In this document: piece by piece, positions 7,923 to 16,797 of the stretch
How positions within the stretch are numbered: position 1 is the first letter of the stretch
How the letters are laid out: the number at the start of each line of letters is the position of its first letter
DNA from: a virus
Strand: one strand, 5' to 3'
IMG/VR virus record: IMGVR_UViG_3300042197_002147
Coordinates: 92,712-156,711 of that record
DNA length: 64,000 nucleotides
The notes under the pieces: generated by a model
Databases searched by the model: none
The model's input: only the letters and a program-made list of their open reading frames with translations
Told to the model about the DNA's origin: nothing
Made by a program: the position numbers and the translations under genes

Positions 7923-8975
7923 ATGAGCGATTTTCTAAAAACATTTATTAAAGAGTCTGGTAATCAATTTGCATCTTTGGTCGATGACGGACTAGAGGGA
8001 AGTGATGTTAAGTCTTATGTTGACACAGGGTGCTATATTCTAAATGGTCTTGTTTCTGGCGATATCTTTAAAGGATTTCCAGACAACAAAATCATTGCAC
8101 TTGCAGGAGAACAGGCAACTGGTAAGACATATATCACAATGGGAATGATTTCTAAGTTTTTGAATGACAATCCAGAAGCAGTAGTTCTGTATTTTGATTC
8201 TGAACAAGCAGTTACCTCCGATATGTTCCGGTCGCGTGGAATTGATCCTAAGCGAGTTGCTGTCTTTCCAGTATCGACTGTTGAGGAATTCCGTCGTCAA
8301 GCAATTACAATTGTTGACAAGTATCTTGAGATGCCAGTAGAGAAGAGAAAAAAGACAATGATGGTTCTTGATTCTCTTGGAATGTTGTCTACCTCGAAAG
8401 AAATGAATGACACTGCCGAAGGTAAAGAAGTTCGTGATATGACCCGAGCACAAGTTATCAAGTCAACTTTCCGTGTTCTCACTGTAAAGCTTGGAGTTGC
8501 ACACATTCCGATGATTTTCACAAATCATACCTATGATGTTGTTGGTGCTTATGTTCCTACTAAGGAGATGGGTGGTGGTGCTGGTCTGAAGTATGCTGCA
8601 TCAATTATCGTTTATCTTTCAAAGAAAAAGGATAAGAATGCAGATGGTGAGGTAGTTGGTAATATCATTCATTGCCGTCTAAACAAAGGAAGATTTACCA
8701 AAGAGAATAAGATGGTTGATGTTCGCTTGAACTATGAAACAGGTCTTGATCCTTACTATGGACTTATTGACTTGGCAGTTGAGCATGGTATACTTAGCAA
8801 AACCGCAGGAAGAGTTGAACTTCCAAATGGTAGCAAAATTTTTGAGAAGCAGATGTATGAAACACCTGAAAAATATTTTACAGAGGAACTTCTTAACAAG
8901 ATTAATGAGGCAGCAGTTAAAGAATTCTGTTACGGTACATCCGAGACTGAAGAAGATAATAAGGATAATGAATGA
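7923..8975 (+). CDS. uvsX: UvsX RecA-like recombinase
   Basis: A 350-residue RecA/RadA-family strand-exchange ATPase, the T4 recombination protein that pairs single strands with homologous duplex to start recombination-dependent replication. Walker A is G-E-Q-A-T-G-K-T, and Walker B is the M-M-V-L-D-S-L-G strand. A glycine-rich DNA-binding loop M-G-G-G-A-G-L-K follows. The acidic C-terminal tail (E-T-E-E-D-N-K-D-N-E) is typical of UvsX and RecA regulatory tails. A strong AGGAG site precedes the ATG. The stop overlaps the helicase start by 4 bp. Confidence 0.93.
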   Translation: MSDFLKTFIKESGNQFASLVDDGLEGSDVKSYVDTGCYILNGLVSGDIFKGFPDNKIIALAGEQATGKTYITMGMISKFLNDNPEAVVLYFDSEQAVTSDMFRSRGIDPKRVAVFPVSTVEEFRRQAITIVDKYLEMPVEKRKKTMMVLDSLGMLSTSKEMNDTAEGKEVRDMTRAQVIKSTFRVLTVKLGVAHIPMIFTNHTYDVVGAYVPTKEMGGGAGLKYAASIIVYLSKKKDKNADGEVVGNIIHCRLNKGRFTKENKMVDVRLNYETGLDPYYGLIDLAVEHGILSKTAGRVELPNGSKIFEKQMYETPEKYFTEELLNKINEAAVKEFCYGTSETEEDNKDNE

Positions 8976-10369
8976 ACAGCATAGAACAGATTATACTTCA
9001 CAATCTGATTAAAAATGAATCTTTCTCTCGTAGAGTGATTCCATTTTTAATTAAGGATTATTTTCATGATCGGTCTGAAAGATTTGTTTTTGAAACAATT
9101 CAAGACTATATTGTGAAGTATAATAGTCTCCCCACCAAGGAGGCACTGTTCATTATCATTGACAAGAATCGTTCTGTAAGTGAAGAAGAAGTCAAAAAGA
9201 TATCTGAAATCATTGAAGACATTTCAAAGGATTCTGATCCAGTTGATGTAGATTGGTTAACCAAAGAAACAGAAACTTTTTGCAAAGATAAAGCAGTTTA
9301 CAATGCCATAATGGAGTCTGTAAATATCATTGATGGAAAGTCTCAGCAGAGCGCAGGAGCAATACCAGACATTCTGAGTAAAGCTCTTGCTGTTTCTTTT
9401 GATCCAAACATTGGTCACGATTATATTGAAGATTATTCAAAGCGTTATGACTTTTATCACATTGTGGAAAAGAAGATTCCATTTGACCTTGAATACTTCA
9501 ACGCAATTACAAAGGATGGTATTGCTCCAAAAACGCTAAACATTGTAATGGCCGGAACTGGTGTTGGTAAATCTTTGTTTCTTTGTCATCATGCTGCTTG
9601 TTGTTTGCGTCAAAACATGAGTGTTCTTTACATTACTTGTGAAATGGCAGAAGAAAGAATTGCAGAAAGAATTGATGCAAATTTCTTGGACACAAATCTA
9701 GATGATCTCAAGGATCTTAGCAAAACTGTTTATGAGAAAAAGGTTGAATCTGCCGCAGCAGGAATTACTGGTAAATTGATTATCAAGGAATATCCAACAG
9801 GTGTTGCAAATGCCAACCACTTTAGATTTCTTCTAGATGAATTGAAGTTGAAGAAAAAGTTCAAACCAGATATTATTTTTATTGATTATTTAAACATCTG
9901 CTCATCTTCACGCTTCAAGGGAGCAAAAAATGTCAATTCTTATGAGTATGTAAAGTCCATTGCAGAAGAACTGCGGGGTCTTGCTATTGAATATAATGTT
10001 CCTATTTTTAGTGCAACACAAACAAATCGTGCAGGATATTCAAATACTGATGTAGATCTTGAGAACACATCTGAATCTTTTGGTCTTCCCGCAACTTGTG
10101 ATTTTATGTTTGCTCTAATCTCAACCGAGGAGTTGGATGAGTTAAATCAAATAATGGTAAAGCAGTTGAAGAATCGTTACAATGACAAGGCTAAAAACAG
10201 AAAATTCATTGTTGGAATCAATAGAGCAAAAATGAAATTATTTGATGTTCAGAAAGAAGATCAAGGTTACATTGCAGAAAGCGGTCAAAAGAAAGAAGAA
10301 GACTTTTTTGCAAAGGAAAAGAAACAAAACTTTAGAGAACAAAAGAAGTTTGATTCTTGGAAGATATAA
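8972..10369 (+). CDS. 41: Replicative DnaB-like helicase (T4 gp41)
   Basis: A 465-residue hexameric 5'-3' helicase that unwinds the fork and recruits primase. Residues 1-130 form the N-terminal helical domain. The RecA-like motor has Walker A A-G-T-G-V-G-K-S, Walker B I-I-F-I-D-Y-L-N, and a following S-A-T-Q-T-N-R-A motif (H3/H4 region of DnaB). Basic residues near the C-terminus complete the motor, then a lysine-rich tail follows. It overlaps uvsX at its start and the primase at its stop (TAATG), so the three genes look translationally coupled. Confidence 0.92.
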   Translation: MNSIEQIILHNLIKNESFSRRVIPFLIKDYFHDRSERFVFETIQDYIVKYNSLPTKEALFIIIDKNRSVSEEEVKKISEIIEDISKDSDPVDVDWLTKETETFCKDKAVYNAIMESVNIIDGKSQQSAGAIPDILSKALAVSFDPNIGHDYIEDYSKRYDFYHIVEKKIPFDLEYFNAITKDGIAPKTLNIVMAGTGVGKSLFLCHHAACCLRQNMSVLYITCEMAEERIAERIDANFLDTNLDDLKDLSKTVYEKKVESAAAGITGKLIIKEYPTGVANANHFRFLLDELKLKKKFKPDIIFIDYLNICSSSRFKGAKNVNSYEYVKSIAEELRGLAIEYNVPIFSATQTNRAGYSNTDVDLENTSESFGLPATCDFMFALISTEELDELNQIMVKQLKNRYNDKAKNRKFIVGINRAKMKLFDVQKEDQGYIAESGQKKEEDFFAKEKKQNFREQKKFDSWKI

Positions 10370-11379
10370 TGTCTAGTTATATTGATAAAAAATACATAAA
10401 CATGGTTTCTCCACTTCTTGAAAAGTTTAAGTGGAAAAAAGATAATCTTGCAAATTGTCGTTGTCCATTGTGTGGTGATTCCGACAGAAGCAAAATAAAA
10501 GCAAGAGGATATTTCTACAAAAAGGGAAATGATTTTTTTTACAAGTGTCATAACTGTGGAATAGGTCACAATCTTCATAATTTTTTGGAAAAAGTTTCTT
10601 TATCATTGTGCAAAGAATATGCACTGGAAAGGTATCGTTCTGGTGAAAATGGCAACTCCAATTACAAGAAACCAGAAGAAAGACAGTTGTATCCTTTCAA
10701 AGAACAAATTAAATTCGACACTCTATCAAATTTTCAGTCTTCAAATGAAATAATTTCTAATTTTGTAAATGAAAGACAAATTCCACAAAATCGTTTTGTT
10801 GATATCGGATATACTGATGACTTTGGTGCTTTTGCAAAGCAATTTCAAACTGATTACGATTTAGCAAAAGAAGAAAGAATAGTTATTCTTATTCGTGATG
10901 AAAATGGAGATGTAATTGGAGCACAAGGAAGAACTATTTCCAAAATACCAAAAAAGAATGTTCCAAAGTATATCACACTAAGAAAAACAGAAGACACTAA
11001 ACTAATTTATGGTATAGATAAATTGAATAAGAAGAAAACCTTTTATGTTGTTGAAGGCCCAATTGACAGCATGTTTATAGATAATTCAATTGCTTGTTTG
11101 GGTAGTAGTGGTTTTATTGATATGGCTAAAGAATATTCAAAAGGTGTCTTTATTTTAGACAATGAACCAAGAAACAAACAAACTGTTGAAATTCTTTCAG
11201 AACTTGTTAAAATGGGTGTAAAGGTTGTAATTTGGCCTGCATCTTGTAAAGAAAAAGATATCAATGAAGTGATTAAAAAACATGGAAGGCAATATATGGA
11301 AGCAATACTAGAAAATTGTGTTTACAGTGGACTTAAAGCAGTATTGGAATTCCATAGTTGGAAAAAATGCAATGTCTGA
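10369..11379 (+). CDS. 61: DNA primase (T4 gp61)
   Basis: A 336-residue DnaG-type primase subunit that makes RNA primers for the lagging strand. The N-terminal zinc ribbon is seen as C-R-C-P-L-C-G-D followed by C-H-N-C-G. The TOPRIM domain includes V-V-E-G-P-I-D-S (catalytic Glu) and F-I-L-D-N-E (DxE-like acidic motif). The start at 10369 overlaps the helicase stop; an in-frame ATG 12 bp upstream is less likely. The layout helicase then primase matches T4-like replication clusters. Confidence 0.92.
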   Translation: MSSYIDKKYINMVSPLLEKFKWKKDNLANCRCPLCGDSDRSKIKARGYFYKKGNDFFYKCHNCGIGHNLHNFLEKVSLSLCKEYALERYRSGENGNSNYKKPEERQLYPFKEQIKFDTLSNFQSSNEIISNFVNERQIPQNRFVDIGYTDDFGAFAKQFQTDYDLAKEERIVILIRDENGDVIGAQGRTISKIPKKNVPKYITLRKTEDTKLIYGIDKLNKKKTFYVVEGPIDSMFIDNSIACLGSSGFIDMAKEYSKGVFILDNEPRNKQTVEILSELVKMGVKVVIWPASCKEKDINEVIKKHGRQYMEAILENCVYSGLKAVLEFHSWKKCNV

Positions 11380-11554
11380 AGGAAGAGATGATTATCTAGT
11401 CACGAGAGCAGTTGCAGAATTTGGATTAAAGTTTGCAGAATATGTAAATGAAATGGATCCAGAACTATGGAGAAGAGCTCTTGATTATGCAAAGCATTAT
11501 ACAAAAGTTGATGGTATAGAATTCAGAAGTGTGGATAAAAAAGATGAACAGTGA
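11372..11554 (+). CDS. Hypothetical protein (60 aa)
   Basis: A 60-residue protein starting M-S-E-G-R-D-D-Y-L, overlapping the primase stop by 8 bp. It is acidic and predicted helical (A-V-A-E-F-G-L-K-F-A-E-Y-V-N-E-M). No family recognised. Tight overlap with both neighbours supports translation within the replication operon. Confidence 0.5.
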   Translation: MSEGRDDYLVTRAVAEFGLKFAEYVNEMDPELWRRALDYAKHYTKVDGIEFRSVDKKDEQ

Positions 11555-11789
11555 ATATAAGTTAAACCCAATTAATGAATTTTGTAATGTTGAAAATTCA
11601 AAATTGCTAAAAAATAGAATATCTGAGATGTCTGTTTTAGAAAGAATAGAATCGGGATCAATGTCTCAAATGTTTTCTTTTTGGCGAGAAATTCAAGAAA
11701 TATTGTTTTCGGCAGCAGAGGAAATAAAAAGATTAAATAAAAAAATAGAAGAATTGGAGAATTCTAAAAATGGATCAAACAGTAAATGA
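11544..11789 (+). CDS. Hypothetical coiled-coil protein (81 aa)
   Basis: An 81-residue protein, start chosen at 11544. The C-terminal half (A-E-E-I-K-R-L-N-K-K-I-E-E-L-E-N) is a clear coiled coil. It overlaps the previous gene by 11 bp and thyX by 20 bp. Function unknown. Confidence 0.5.
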   Translation: MNSEYKLNPINEFCNVENSKLLKNRISEMSVLERIESGSMSQMFSFWREIQEILFSAAEEIKRLNKKIEELENSKNGSNSK

Positions 11790-12495
11790 AAATAAAATAT
11801 CTGTTATTGATGGAATTGGTTTTGTTCAACTTGTCGATAACATGGGTAGTGATTTGAGTGTGGTAAATGCTGCAAGAGTTTCTTTTAATAAAGAAAGCGA
11901 GTGGGAAGAGATTGACCATGAAGGTAATGGTGTTCTTGGTGAAAAAGATACAAAACTTATTAATTATCTCGCAAAACACAAACACTGGACTCCATTCGCC
12001 CATCCACAAATTACATTGAGAATTAAAGCACCAATTTTCGTTAGAACTCAGCTATTTAAGCATAAAGTTGGGTTTGTTGAAAATGAAGTTTCTCGTCGCT
12101 ATGTTACATATGAACCAGAAATTTATGTTCCTCGTTGGAGATCCGCTCCAACTAATGGAGCAAAACAAGGTTCAAATGATTTTATGAATATTGATATCGA
12201 ATATAACGATTGCAATAGAATTTATAATTTTATAGCAAAGGAATCTTTGGATGTGTATAACACACTTTTGAAAAAAGGAGTGGCACCAGAACAAGCAAGA
12301 TCTGTTCTTCCACAAGGAACATATACAGAATGGTGGTGGACTGGTTCTCTTTCTGCGTATGCACGAGTTTATCACCAAAGAATTGATTCACACGCACAAT
12401 GGGAAATACAGCAGTATGCAAAGGCAATTGGAGAGTTAATTGCCCCACTTTATCCAGAATCTTGGAAAGTTCTTACTGCCGTTTCTTCGACTTGA
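11770..12495 (+). CDS. thyX: Flavin-dependent thymidylate synthase ThyX
   Basis: A 241-residue enzyme that converts dUMP to dTMP with methylene-tetrahydrofolate, FAD and NADPH. The ThyX signature RHRx7S appears as K-H-K followed by an N-E-V-S-R-R-Y segment, with lysines in place of the two arginines. Other conserved parts are T-P-F-A-H-P near residue 75, and the C-terminal E-Q-A-R-S-V-L-P-Q-G-T-Y-T-E and H-A-Q-W-E-I-Q. Paired with the downstream ribonucleotide reductase it supplies DNA precursors. The start lies inside the upstream gene. Confidence 0.92.
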   Translation: MDQTVNENKISVIDGIGFVQLVDNMGSDLSVVNAARVSFNKESEWEEIDHEGNGVLGEKDTKLINYLAKHKHWTPFAHPQITLRIKAPIFVRTQLFKHKVGFVENEVSRRYVTYEPEIYVPRWRSAPTNGAKQGSNDFMNIDIEYNDCNRIYNFIAKESLDVYNTLLKKGVAPEQARSVLPQGTYTEWWWTGSLSAYARVYHQRIDSHAQWEIQQYAKAIGELIAPLYPESWKVLTAVSST

Positions 12496-12533
12496 TTATA
12501 GATATACTTACCAACTTCACAGGAGTTTAAAAA

Positions 12534-14465
12534 ATGAATGATATTAAATTGCCAACTCTTTATCAAGAGTTTATACACCTTTCTCGTTACTCACGCTGGC
12601 TTGAAACAGAAAAGAGGAGAGAAACATGGCAGGAAACTGTAAGTCGATATTTTAATTTCTTTGAAAGTCACCTCAAAGAAAAGCAAAATTTTATATTGAC
12701 TTCAGAATTAAGAAGTGAATTAGAAACAGCAGTTTTGAATTTAGAAATAATGCCTAGCATGAGAGCATTGATGACTGCTGGAGAGGCACTTGACCGCGAT
12801 AATACCGCAGGGTATAATTGCTCATATGTTGCAGTCAATCGTGTACGAGCATTTGATGAAATATTATACATACTCATGTGTGGCACCGGCGTCGGTTTCT
12901 CCGTCGAAAGACAATATGTTGAAAAACTTCCAACGATTGCGGAGGAATTTACAAACAGTGAAACCACTATTGTTGTCCAAGATAGTAAGGCTGGTTGGGC
13001 TAAGGCGTACAGGGAACTTGTTTCCTTACTTATTGGAGGCCAAATTCCAAAATGGGACATGTCAAAGGTTCGTCCTTCTGGCGCAAGACTTAAGACATTT
13101 GGTGGCCGTGCGTCCGGTCCGGGGCCATTGGAAGATCTCTTTAGATTCACAACTGACACTTTTAAAAAGGCTTCAGGAAGAAAACTCACTTCCATCGAAT
13201 GCCATGATATCGTCTGTAAGATTGCAGAAGTTGTCGTGGTCGGAGGTGTGCGACGATCTGCACTTATATCACTTAGTAATCTCACTGATGAACGGATGCG
13301 GGATGCAAAGTCAGGGGCTTGGTGGAACGACAATCCGCAACGCGCATTGGCCAACAACTCAGTTGCTTACAAAGAAAAACCAGACATGGGCATTTTCATG
13401 GAGGAATGGGTTTCTCTCTATAAGAGCAAGAGTGGTGAGCGTGGTATCTTCAATCGTGACGCTTGCAAAAAGACTGTTGCTAAACTAGGTGATCGTCGTG
13501 ATGCTGGTTATGAGTTTGGAACAAATCCTTGCTCAGAAATTATTCTTCGTGACCGTGAGTTTTGCAATTTAACAGAAGTTGTTGTTCGTTCCACAGATAC
13601 TGCCGAAGATCTTGCTCGAAAAGTTCGTTTAGCAACAATTCTTGGAACATTTCAAGCATCACTCACAAACTTTCCATATCTTTCTAGCGAATGGAAAAAG
13701 AATTGTGAAGAGGAATGTCTCTTGGGTGTGTCTTTAACCGGAATATTAGACAATGAAGACATGACTACGGATGTCATTAATCTAGAAAAGGGATTGGTAA
13801 AACTGAAACAAATAGCAATAGATGTCAACAAGGAATTTGCAAAAAAGATTGGAATCAACCAAGCAGCAGCAATTACTTGTGTAAAACCATCAGGAACAGT
13901 ATCACAACTTGTTGATGCTGCATCGGGAATTCATCCAAGACACAGCCAATACTATGTTAGAACAGTTCGTGCAGATAGAAAAGATCCACTATGTCAAATG
14001 ATGATTGACCTTGGATTTCCACACGAACCATGTGTAATGAAACCCGATTCTGTCATGGTTTTCTCTTTCCCGATGAAATCACCGGATGGTTGTCTGACAA
14101 GAAATGATTTAACCGCAATAGAACATTTACAACTTTGGTTAACTTATCAAAGGTTCTGGTGTGAGCATAAACCAAGCATAACAATCACTGTTCGTGAGAA
14201 TGAATGGATGGAGGTTGGTGCATGGGTCTACAAGCACTTTGATGAAATTAGCGGTATTTCATTCCTACCACACAGTGATCATAATTATCGCCAAGCACCC
14301 TATCAAGAGTGCGGAAAAGAAGAACATGATTTACTTTTGGCAAAAATGCCAAACGGTGTGAATTGGTTGGATTTGATTAAATACGAAAAAGAAGACAAAA
14401 CATCAGGAACACAAACTTTTGCCTGTAGTGGCGATAAGTGTGAATTAGTAGATATTACTTCTTAG
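12534..14465 (+). CDS. nrdJ: Class II (adenosylcobalamin-dependent) ribonucleotide reductase
   Basis: A 643-residue B12-dependent ribonucleotide reductase resembling the monomeric triphosphate reductase of Lactobacillus leichmannii. Visible hallmarks are the first redox Cys in A-G-Y-N-C-S-Y, the C-G-T-G-V-G-F-S loop, the thiyl-radical Cys in N-P-C-S-E-I, a following F-C-N-L-T-E, the K-P-S-G-T-V-S-Q loop, and the C-terminal redox pair in A-C-S-G-D-K-C-E. No separate radical subunit is needed. The start has a clear CAGGAG site. It makes deoxynucleotides for phage replication and needs host cobalamin. Confidence 0.93.
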   Translation: MNDIKLPTLYQEFIHLSRYSRWLETEKRRETWQETVSRYFNFFESHLKEKQNFILTSELRSELETAVLNLEIMPSMRALMTAGEALDRDNTAGYNCSYVAVNRVRAFDEILYILMCGTGVGFSVERQYVEKLPTIAEEFTNSETTIVVQDSKAGWAKAYRELVSLLIGGQIPKWDMSKVRPSGARLKTFGGRASGPGPLEDLFRFTTDTFKKASGRKLTSIECHDIVCKIAEVVVVGGVRRSALISLSNLTDERMRDAKSGAWWNDNPQRALANNSVAYKEKPDMGIFMEEWVSLYKSKSGERGIFNRDACKKTVAKLGDRRDAGYEFGTNPCSEIILRDREFCNLTEVVVRSTDTAEDLARKVRLATILGTFQASLTNFPYLSSEWKKNCEEECLLGVSLTGILDNEDMTTDVINLEKGLVKLKQIAIDVNKEFAKKIGINQAAAITCVKPSGTVSQLVDAASGIHPRHSQYYVRTVRADRKDPLCQMMIDLGFPHEPCVMKPDSVMVFSFPMKSPDGCLTRNDLTAIEHLQLWLTYQRFWCEHKPSITITVRENEWMEVGAWVYKHFDEISGISFLPHSDHNYRQAPYQECGKEEHDLLLAKMPNGVNWLDLIKYEKEDKTSGTQTFACSGDKCELVDITS

Positions 14466-14712
14466 TACCTTTTGTTCTACTTCTAATAATCTCGCGGATG
14501 TCCATCTCTTCATCTTGATGGGCATCCGCTTGTTTATGTAATTTTTCTGCCTTTTCTTGGTTTCCTGCCTCTTTTGCCTTGACAGCATTATCACGAACAA
14601 CACTTACTTTTTTGGAATAAGTGTTTCCGAGTTTTCTTAACTCGCTTGTTGGCAGTTTCATTAATTCTGACTTTGGGTGACTTTCTTTTAAAAATGATGC
14701 GAATGATTTCAT
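14455..14712 (-). CDS. Small protein with capsid-targeting-like N-terminus
   Basis: An 85-residue basic protein beginning M-K-S-F-A-S-F-L-K-E-S. This matches the MKxFxxF(L/I)xE pattern of T4 internal head proteins, with a likely prohead-protease cut after L-K-E. The rest is lysine-rich and helical. It is transcribed against nrdJ and overlaps its end by 11 bp, and it has its own late promoter at 14729-14736 and a GAGG ribosome site. Likely packaged in the head; function unknown. Confidence 0.6.
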   Translation of the reverse strand: MKSFASFLKESHPKSELMKLPTSELRKLGNTYSKKVSVVRDNAVKAKEAGNQEKAEKLHKQADAHQDEEMDIREIIRSRTKGTKK

Positions 14713-14728
14713 AGTTTATCCTCAACTA

Positions 14729-14736
14729 TATTTATG
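14729..14736 (-). promoter_or_regulatory. T4-type late promoter (CATAAATA)
   Basis: CATAAATA on the - strand, one base from the T4 late consensus TATAAATA, 16 bp before the start of the MKSF protein at 14712. Confidence 0.55.
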
Positions 14737-14753
14737 TTTTTATTAAATAGGCG

Positions 14754-14761
14754 TATAAATA
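14754..14761 (+). promoter_or_regulatory. T4-type late promoter (TATAAATA)
   Basis: Perfect TATAAATA reading rightward. Transcription would begin just before the structured RNA at 14768 and continue into the RuvC-like gene. Confidence 0.65.
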
Positions 14762-14767
14762 TTTATG

Positions 14768-14842
14768 ACCCACGCAACTGTGAGATTAACCACCCGAAGT
14801 TGATGGGGGAGCTAAGACTCCAATCTCCGCAGTTGCGTGGGT
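14768..14842 (+). ncRNA. Structured leader RNA or small RNA with three-way junction
   Basis: A perfect 13-bp stem, ACCCACGCAACTG (14768-14780) with CAGTTGCGTGGGT (14830-14842), is extended by GAGATT/AATCTC (14782-14787 with 14822-14827). Inside are two short hairpins, CCCG/TGGG and GGAG(CTAAGA)CTCC. The whole forms a compact three-way junction 25 nt before the RuvC-like start and a few bases after a late promoter. It could be a riboswitch-like leader, a processed small RNA or an RNA thermosensor. I do not recognise the class. It is not terminator-like because no T-run follows. Confidence 0.55.
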
Positions 14843-14866
14843 AAAGTTTTATGCATAAATATTAGT

Positions 14867-15427
14867 ATGATTATTGCAGGAATTGATTATAGTTTAAATG
14901 GACCGGCAATTTGTGTAGCCAATACGGATAAATCTTTTTGTTTTGATAATTGTTCTTTTTATTTTCTAACAGATGTAAAAAGAAATGCAAAAACATTTTT
15001 AACAAACATCCATGGCGAAGCATTTGAAGACTACAATGAAGATTGTGAGAGATACGACACATTATCCGATTGGGTGATGCGCGTTTGTTCTGGTTGCGAA
15101 CAGATAGCACTTGAGGGTTACGCTTATGGAGCACAGGGTAGGGTGTTTCATATAGCAGAAAATACTGGTTTATTGAAGTATAAAATTTATCAAACAAGAA
15201 CACCATTGACAATTATCCCACCAACAGAAGTCAAAAAATATGCAACCGGCAAAGGAAATTCCGATAAGCAAAAAATGTATAGTTCTTTTGTTTTGGATAC
15301 AAATATTTTTCTAAACACAATAATGACACCGGACAAGAAAGAAATTTCAAGTCCGGTGTCAGATATTGTAGATTCTTTTTATATTTGTAAGATACTTTAT
15401 AACAAAATTTTAGACTCTTCTTCTTGA
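14867..15427 (+). CDS. RuvC-like Holliday junction resolvase
   Basis: A 186-residue RNase H-fold nuclease. Residues 1-10 give the first strand I-I-A-G-I-D-Y-S with the catalytic Asp; a second acidic motif follows in A-L-E-G-Y-A-Y-G-A-Q-G, and the last in S-D-I-V-D-S-F-Y, with a basic P-P-T-E-V-K-K-Y-A-T-G-K-G segment typical of RuvC-like resolvases. It may cleave recombination or packaging junctions, replacing T4 gp49. The start at 14867 is chosen because the frame begins with the catalytic strand; no strong ribosome site is visible. Its 3' end overlaps the next - strand gene by 18 bp tail to tail. Confidence 0.75.
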   Translation: MIIAGIDYSLNGPAICVANTDKSFCFDNCSFYFLTDVKRNAKTFLTNIHGEAFEDYNEDCERYDTLSDWVMRVCSGCEQIALEGYAYGAQGRVFHIAENTGLLKYKIYQTRTPLTIIPPTEVKKYATGKGNSDKQKMYSSFVLDTNIFLNTIMTPDKKEISSPVSDIVDSFYICKILYNKILDSSS

Positions 15428-16039
15428 ACTCACTAAAGAAGCAATCGCAAGTAAACCTATAGCACCGGGTGAGGGTATTGCATTGACACCAAATCCACAA
15501 AAATCAATGAGATTACCCTGTGTGGTTCCACCAGTTGCACTTACTGCTTCGAATGCAAATCTTGTCATATTTCCAATCGAAACTATTGAACCAGTATGAA
15601 ACTGCCATGCAGTCTCGTCTGCACTGAATGTATTTTGATATAGGATTGTGTCATCCCCTCCACCATAGGTCTGATCTGTTCCCAAATCTATGATTGAAAG
15701 TTGCATAACATCAACACCATATCTTCCTCTGTGTGCAAAATGCCAATTTATTGTATTATTGTCACCCAACCCATTTACATGTTGGTAAAGTGTAGATGCA
15801 TAATTTGCATTTAGTTCTGCAAAAGAATTGCCTTCATATGCGGGTGTTCCTAAAAATCCATCAGACCATATTTCTAATGTATTGTCTGGTGCAGTTGTTG
15901 CCCAATTTAGTGTTGGATCTGAACCAGAATAGAAACCATAACCCCAAACAGTAAAATCCTCAAAACCACCATTAACTAGATCTGCCGAGCATGTTGTAGA
16001 TAGACTGATAGCCAGCAAAAGTGGTAACTTGTTCATCAA
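15410..16039 (-). CDS. Secreted protein with PEP-CTERM-like sorting signal
   Basis: A 209-residue protein with an N-terminal signal peptide (M-M-N-K-L-P-L-L-L-A-I-S-L-S, likely cut near C-S-A-D) leading into N-G-G-F-E-D, an opening common in bacterial PEP-CTERM proteins. The C-terminus is tripartite: I-P-S-P-G, a hydrophobic stretch (A-I-G-L-L-A-I-A-S-L-V), then S-S-R-R-R-V. This matches substrates of exosortase, frequent in Planctomycetota (for example Phycisphaerae), Verrucomicrobiota and some Proteobacteria. The middle is a beta-rich jelly-roll-like region. A phage gene of this kind suggests acquisition from such a host and display on the host envelope. The family call is by eye. Confidence 0.65.
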   Translation of the reverse strand: MMNKLPLLLAISLSTTCSADLVNGGFEDFTVWGYGFYSGSDPTLNWATTAPDNTLEIWSDGFLGTPAYEGNSFAELNANYASTLYQHVNGLGDNNTINWHFAHRGRYGVDVMQLSIIDLGTDQTYGGGDDTILYQNTFSADETAWQFHTGSIVSIGNMTRFAFEAVSATGGTTQGNLIDFCGFGVNAIPSPGAIGLLAIASLVSSRRRV

Positions 16040-16755
16040 ACTCTCTTTCTTGTTGAAAATAGTTGCGGAATCGCAAACAATGTCAATGTACCAACCGATG
16101 GTACATTGTTTTGTGGTAAGTAGAATCCAGTTTCTATGCCGTAATATTCCCCGAACCCATAGTTTGTTCCTAGAGCAATGGTCGTAGAGTATTCGTCAAA
16201 TGGCAATGCACTTGGCGTAAAGAAAAATGTATGCATGTCTGGGTTGACTGCTTGAATAGCGGGTACAAAATCTTGAGGCACTATATTTTTTGTAATCAAT
16301 TGTGCAGGATTTATTTTAACTTGTTGTGTTTCTTCTACAAGTGTTGGTTCTTGCGGTTTTATTTCATCTTTAAATCTTGCAACTTCGTCCTCAAGACGAT
16401 ATGGCCTTGTTTCCTCTTTTTGATCAATTTTCTTTTTTGGAATATAAGCAAATTGTAATTTTTGAAAAGGAGCAAGTGCTTGTTTATTTTTTTCTTCTGC
16501 TTTTTCTTCTTCTTTTGTTTCTTCTAATTGTGTTTTTTGTAACTCTTTTGCAGAAGAAACTACAGAACCAAATGAAGAAATGTAAGAAGCAGCATTCTTT
16601 ATTATTTGTTCGCCGGCCAATGTTAAAGAAACACTCATTACTATTGTCATAGTATGCAGTGATTTCTCTAATTGTTTTACTTTTTGTTTTGCGTCGTCAC
16701 ATGCCTTTGCACATGTTGTACAACCGCTGTGTTTTTGTTCCGATACTTTAGCCAT
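16036..16755 (-). CDS. Membrane protein with second PEP-CTERM-like tail
   Basis: A 239-residue protein. It starts with a cysteine-containing segment (G-C-T-T-C-A-K-A-C), then a hydrophobic helix at about residues 34-52 (T-M-T-I-V-M-S-V-S-L-T-L-A), a Glu/Lys-rich coiled coil and a globular C-terminal part. It ends N-N-V-P-S-V-G-T followed by a hydrophobic run and S-T-R-K-R-V, again like a PEP-CTERM tripartite signal and similar to the neighbouring gene's ending. It overlaps that neighbour by 4 bp, so the two are coupled. Function unknown. Confidence 0.55.
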   Translation of the reverse strand: MAKVSEQKHSGCTTCAKACDDAKQKVKQLEKSLHTMTIVMSVSLTLAGEQIIKNAASYISSFGSVVSSAKELQKTQLEETKEEEKAEEKNKQALAPFQKLQFAYIPKKKIDQKEETRPYRLEDEVARFKDEIKPQEPTLVEETQQVKINPAQLITKNIVPQDFVPAIQAVNPDMHTFFFTPSALPFDEYSTTIALGTNYGFGEYYGIETGFYLPQNNVPSVGTLTLFAIPQLFSTRKRV

Positions 16756-16797
16756 GTCATCCTCCCCTTAAAGATGAACATAACGAAGATTACTATA

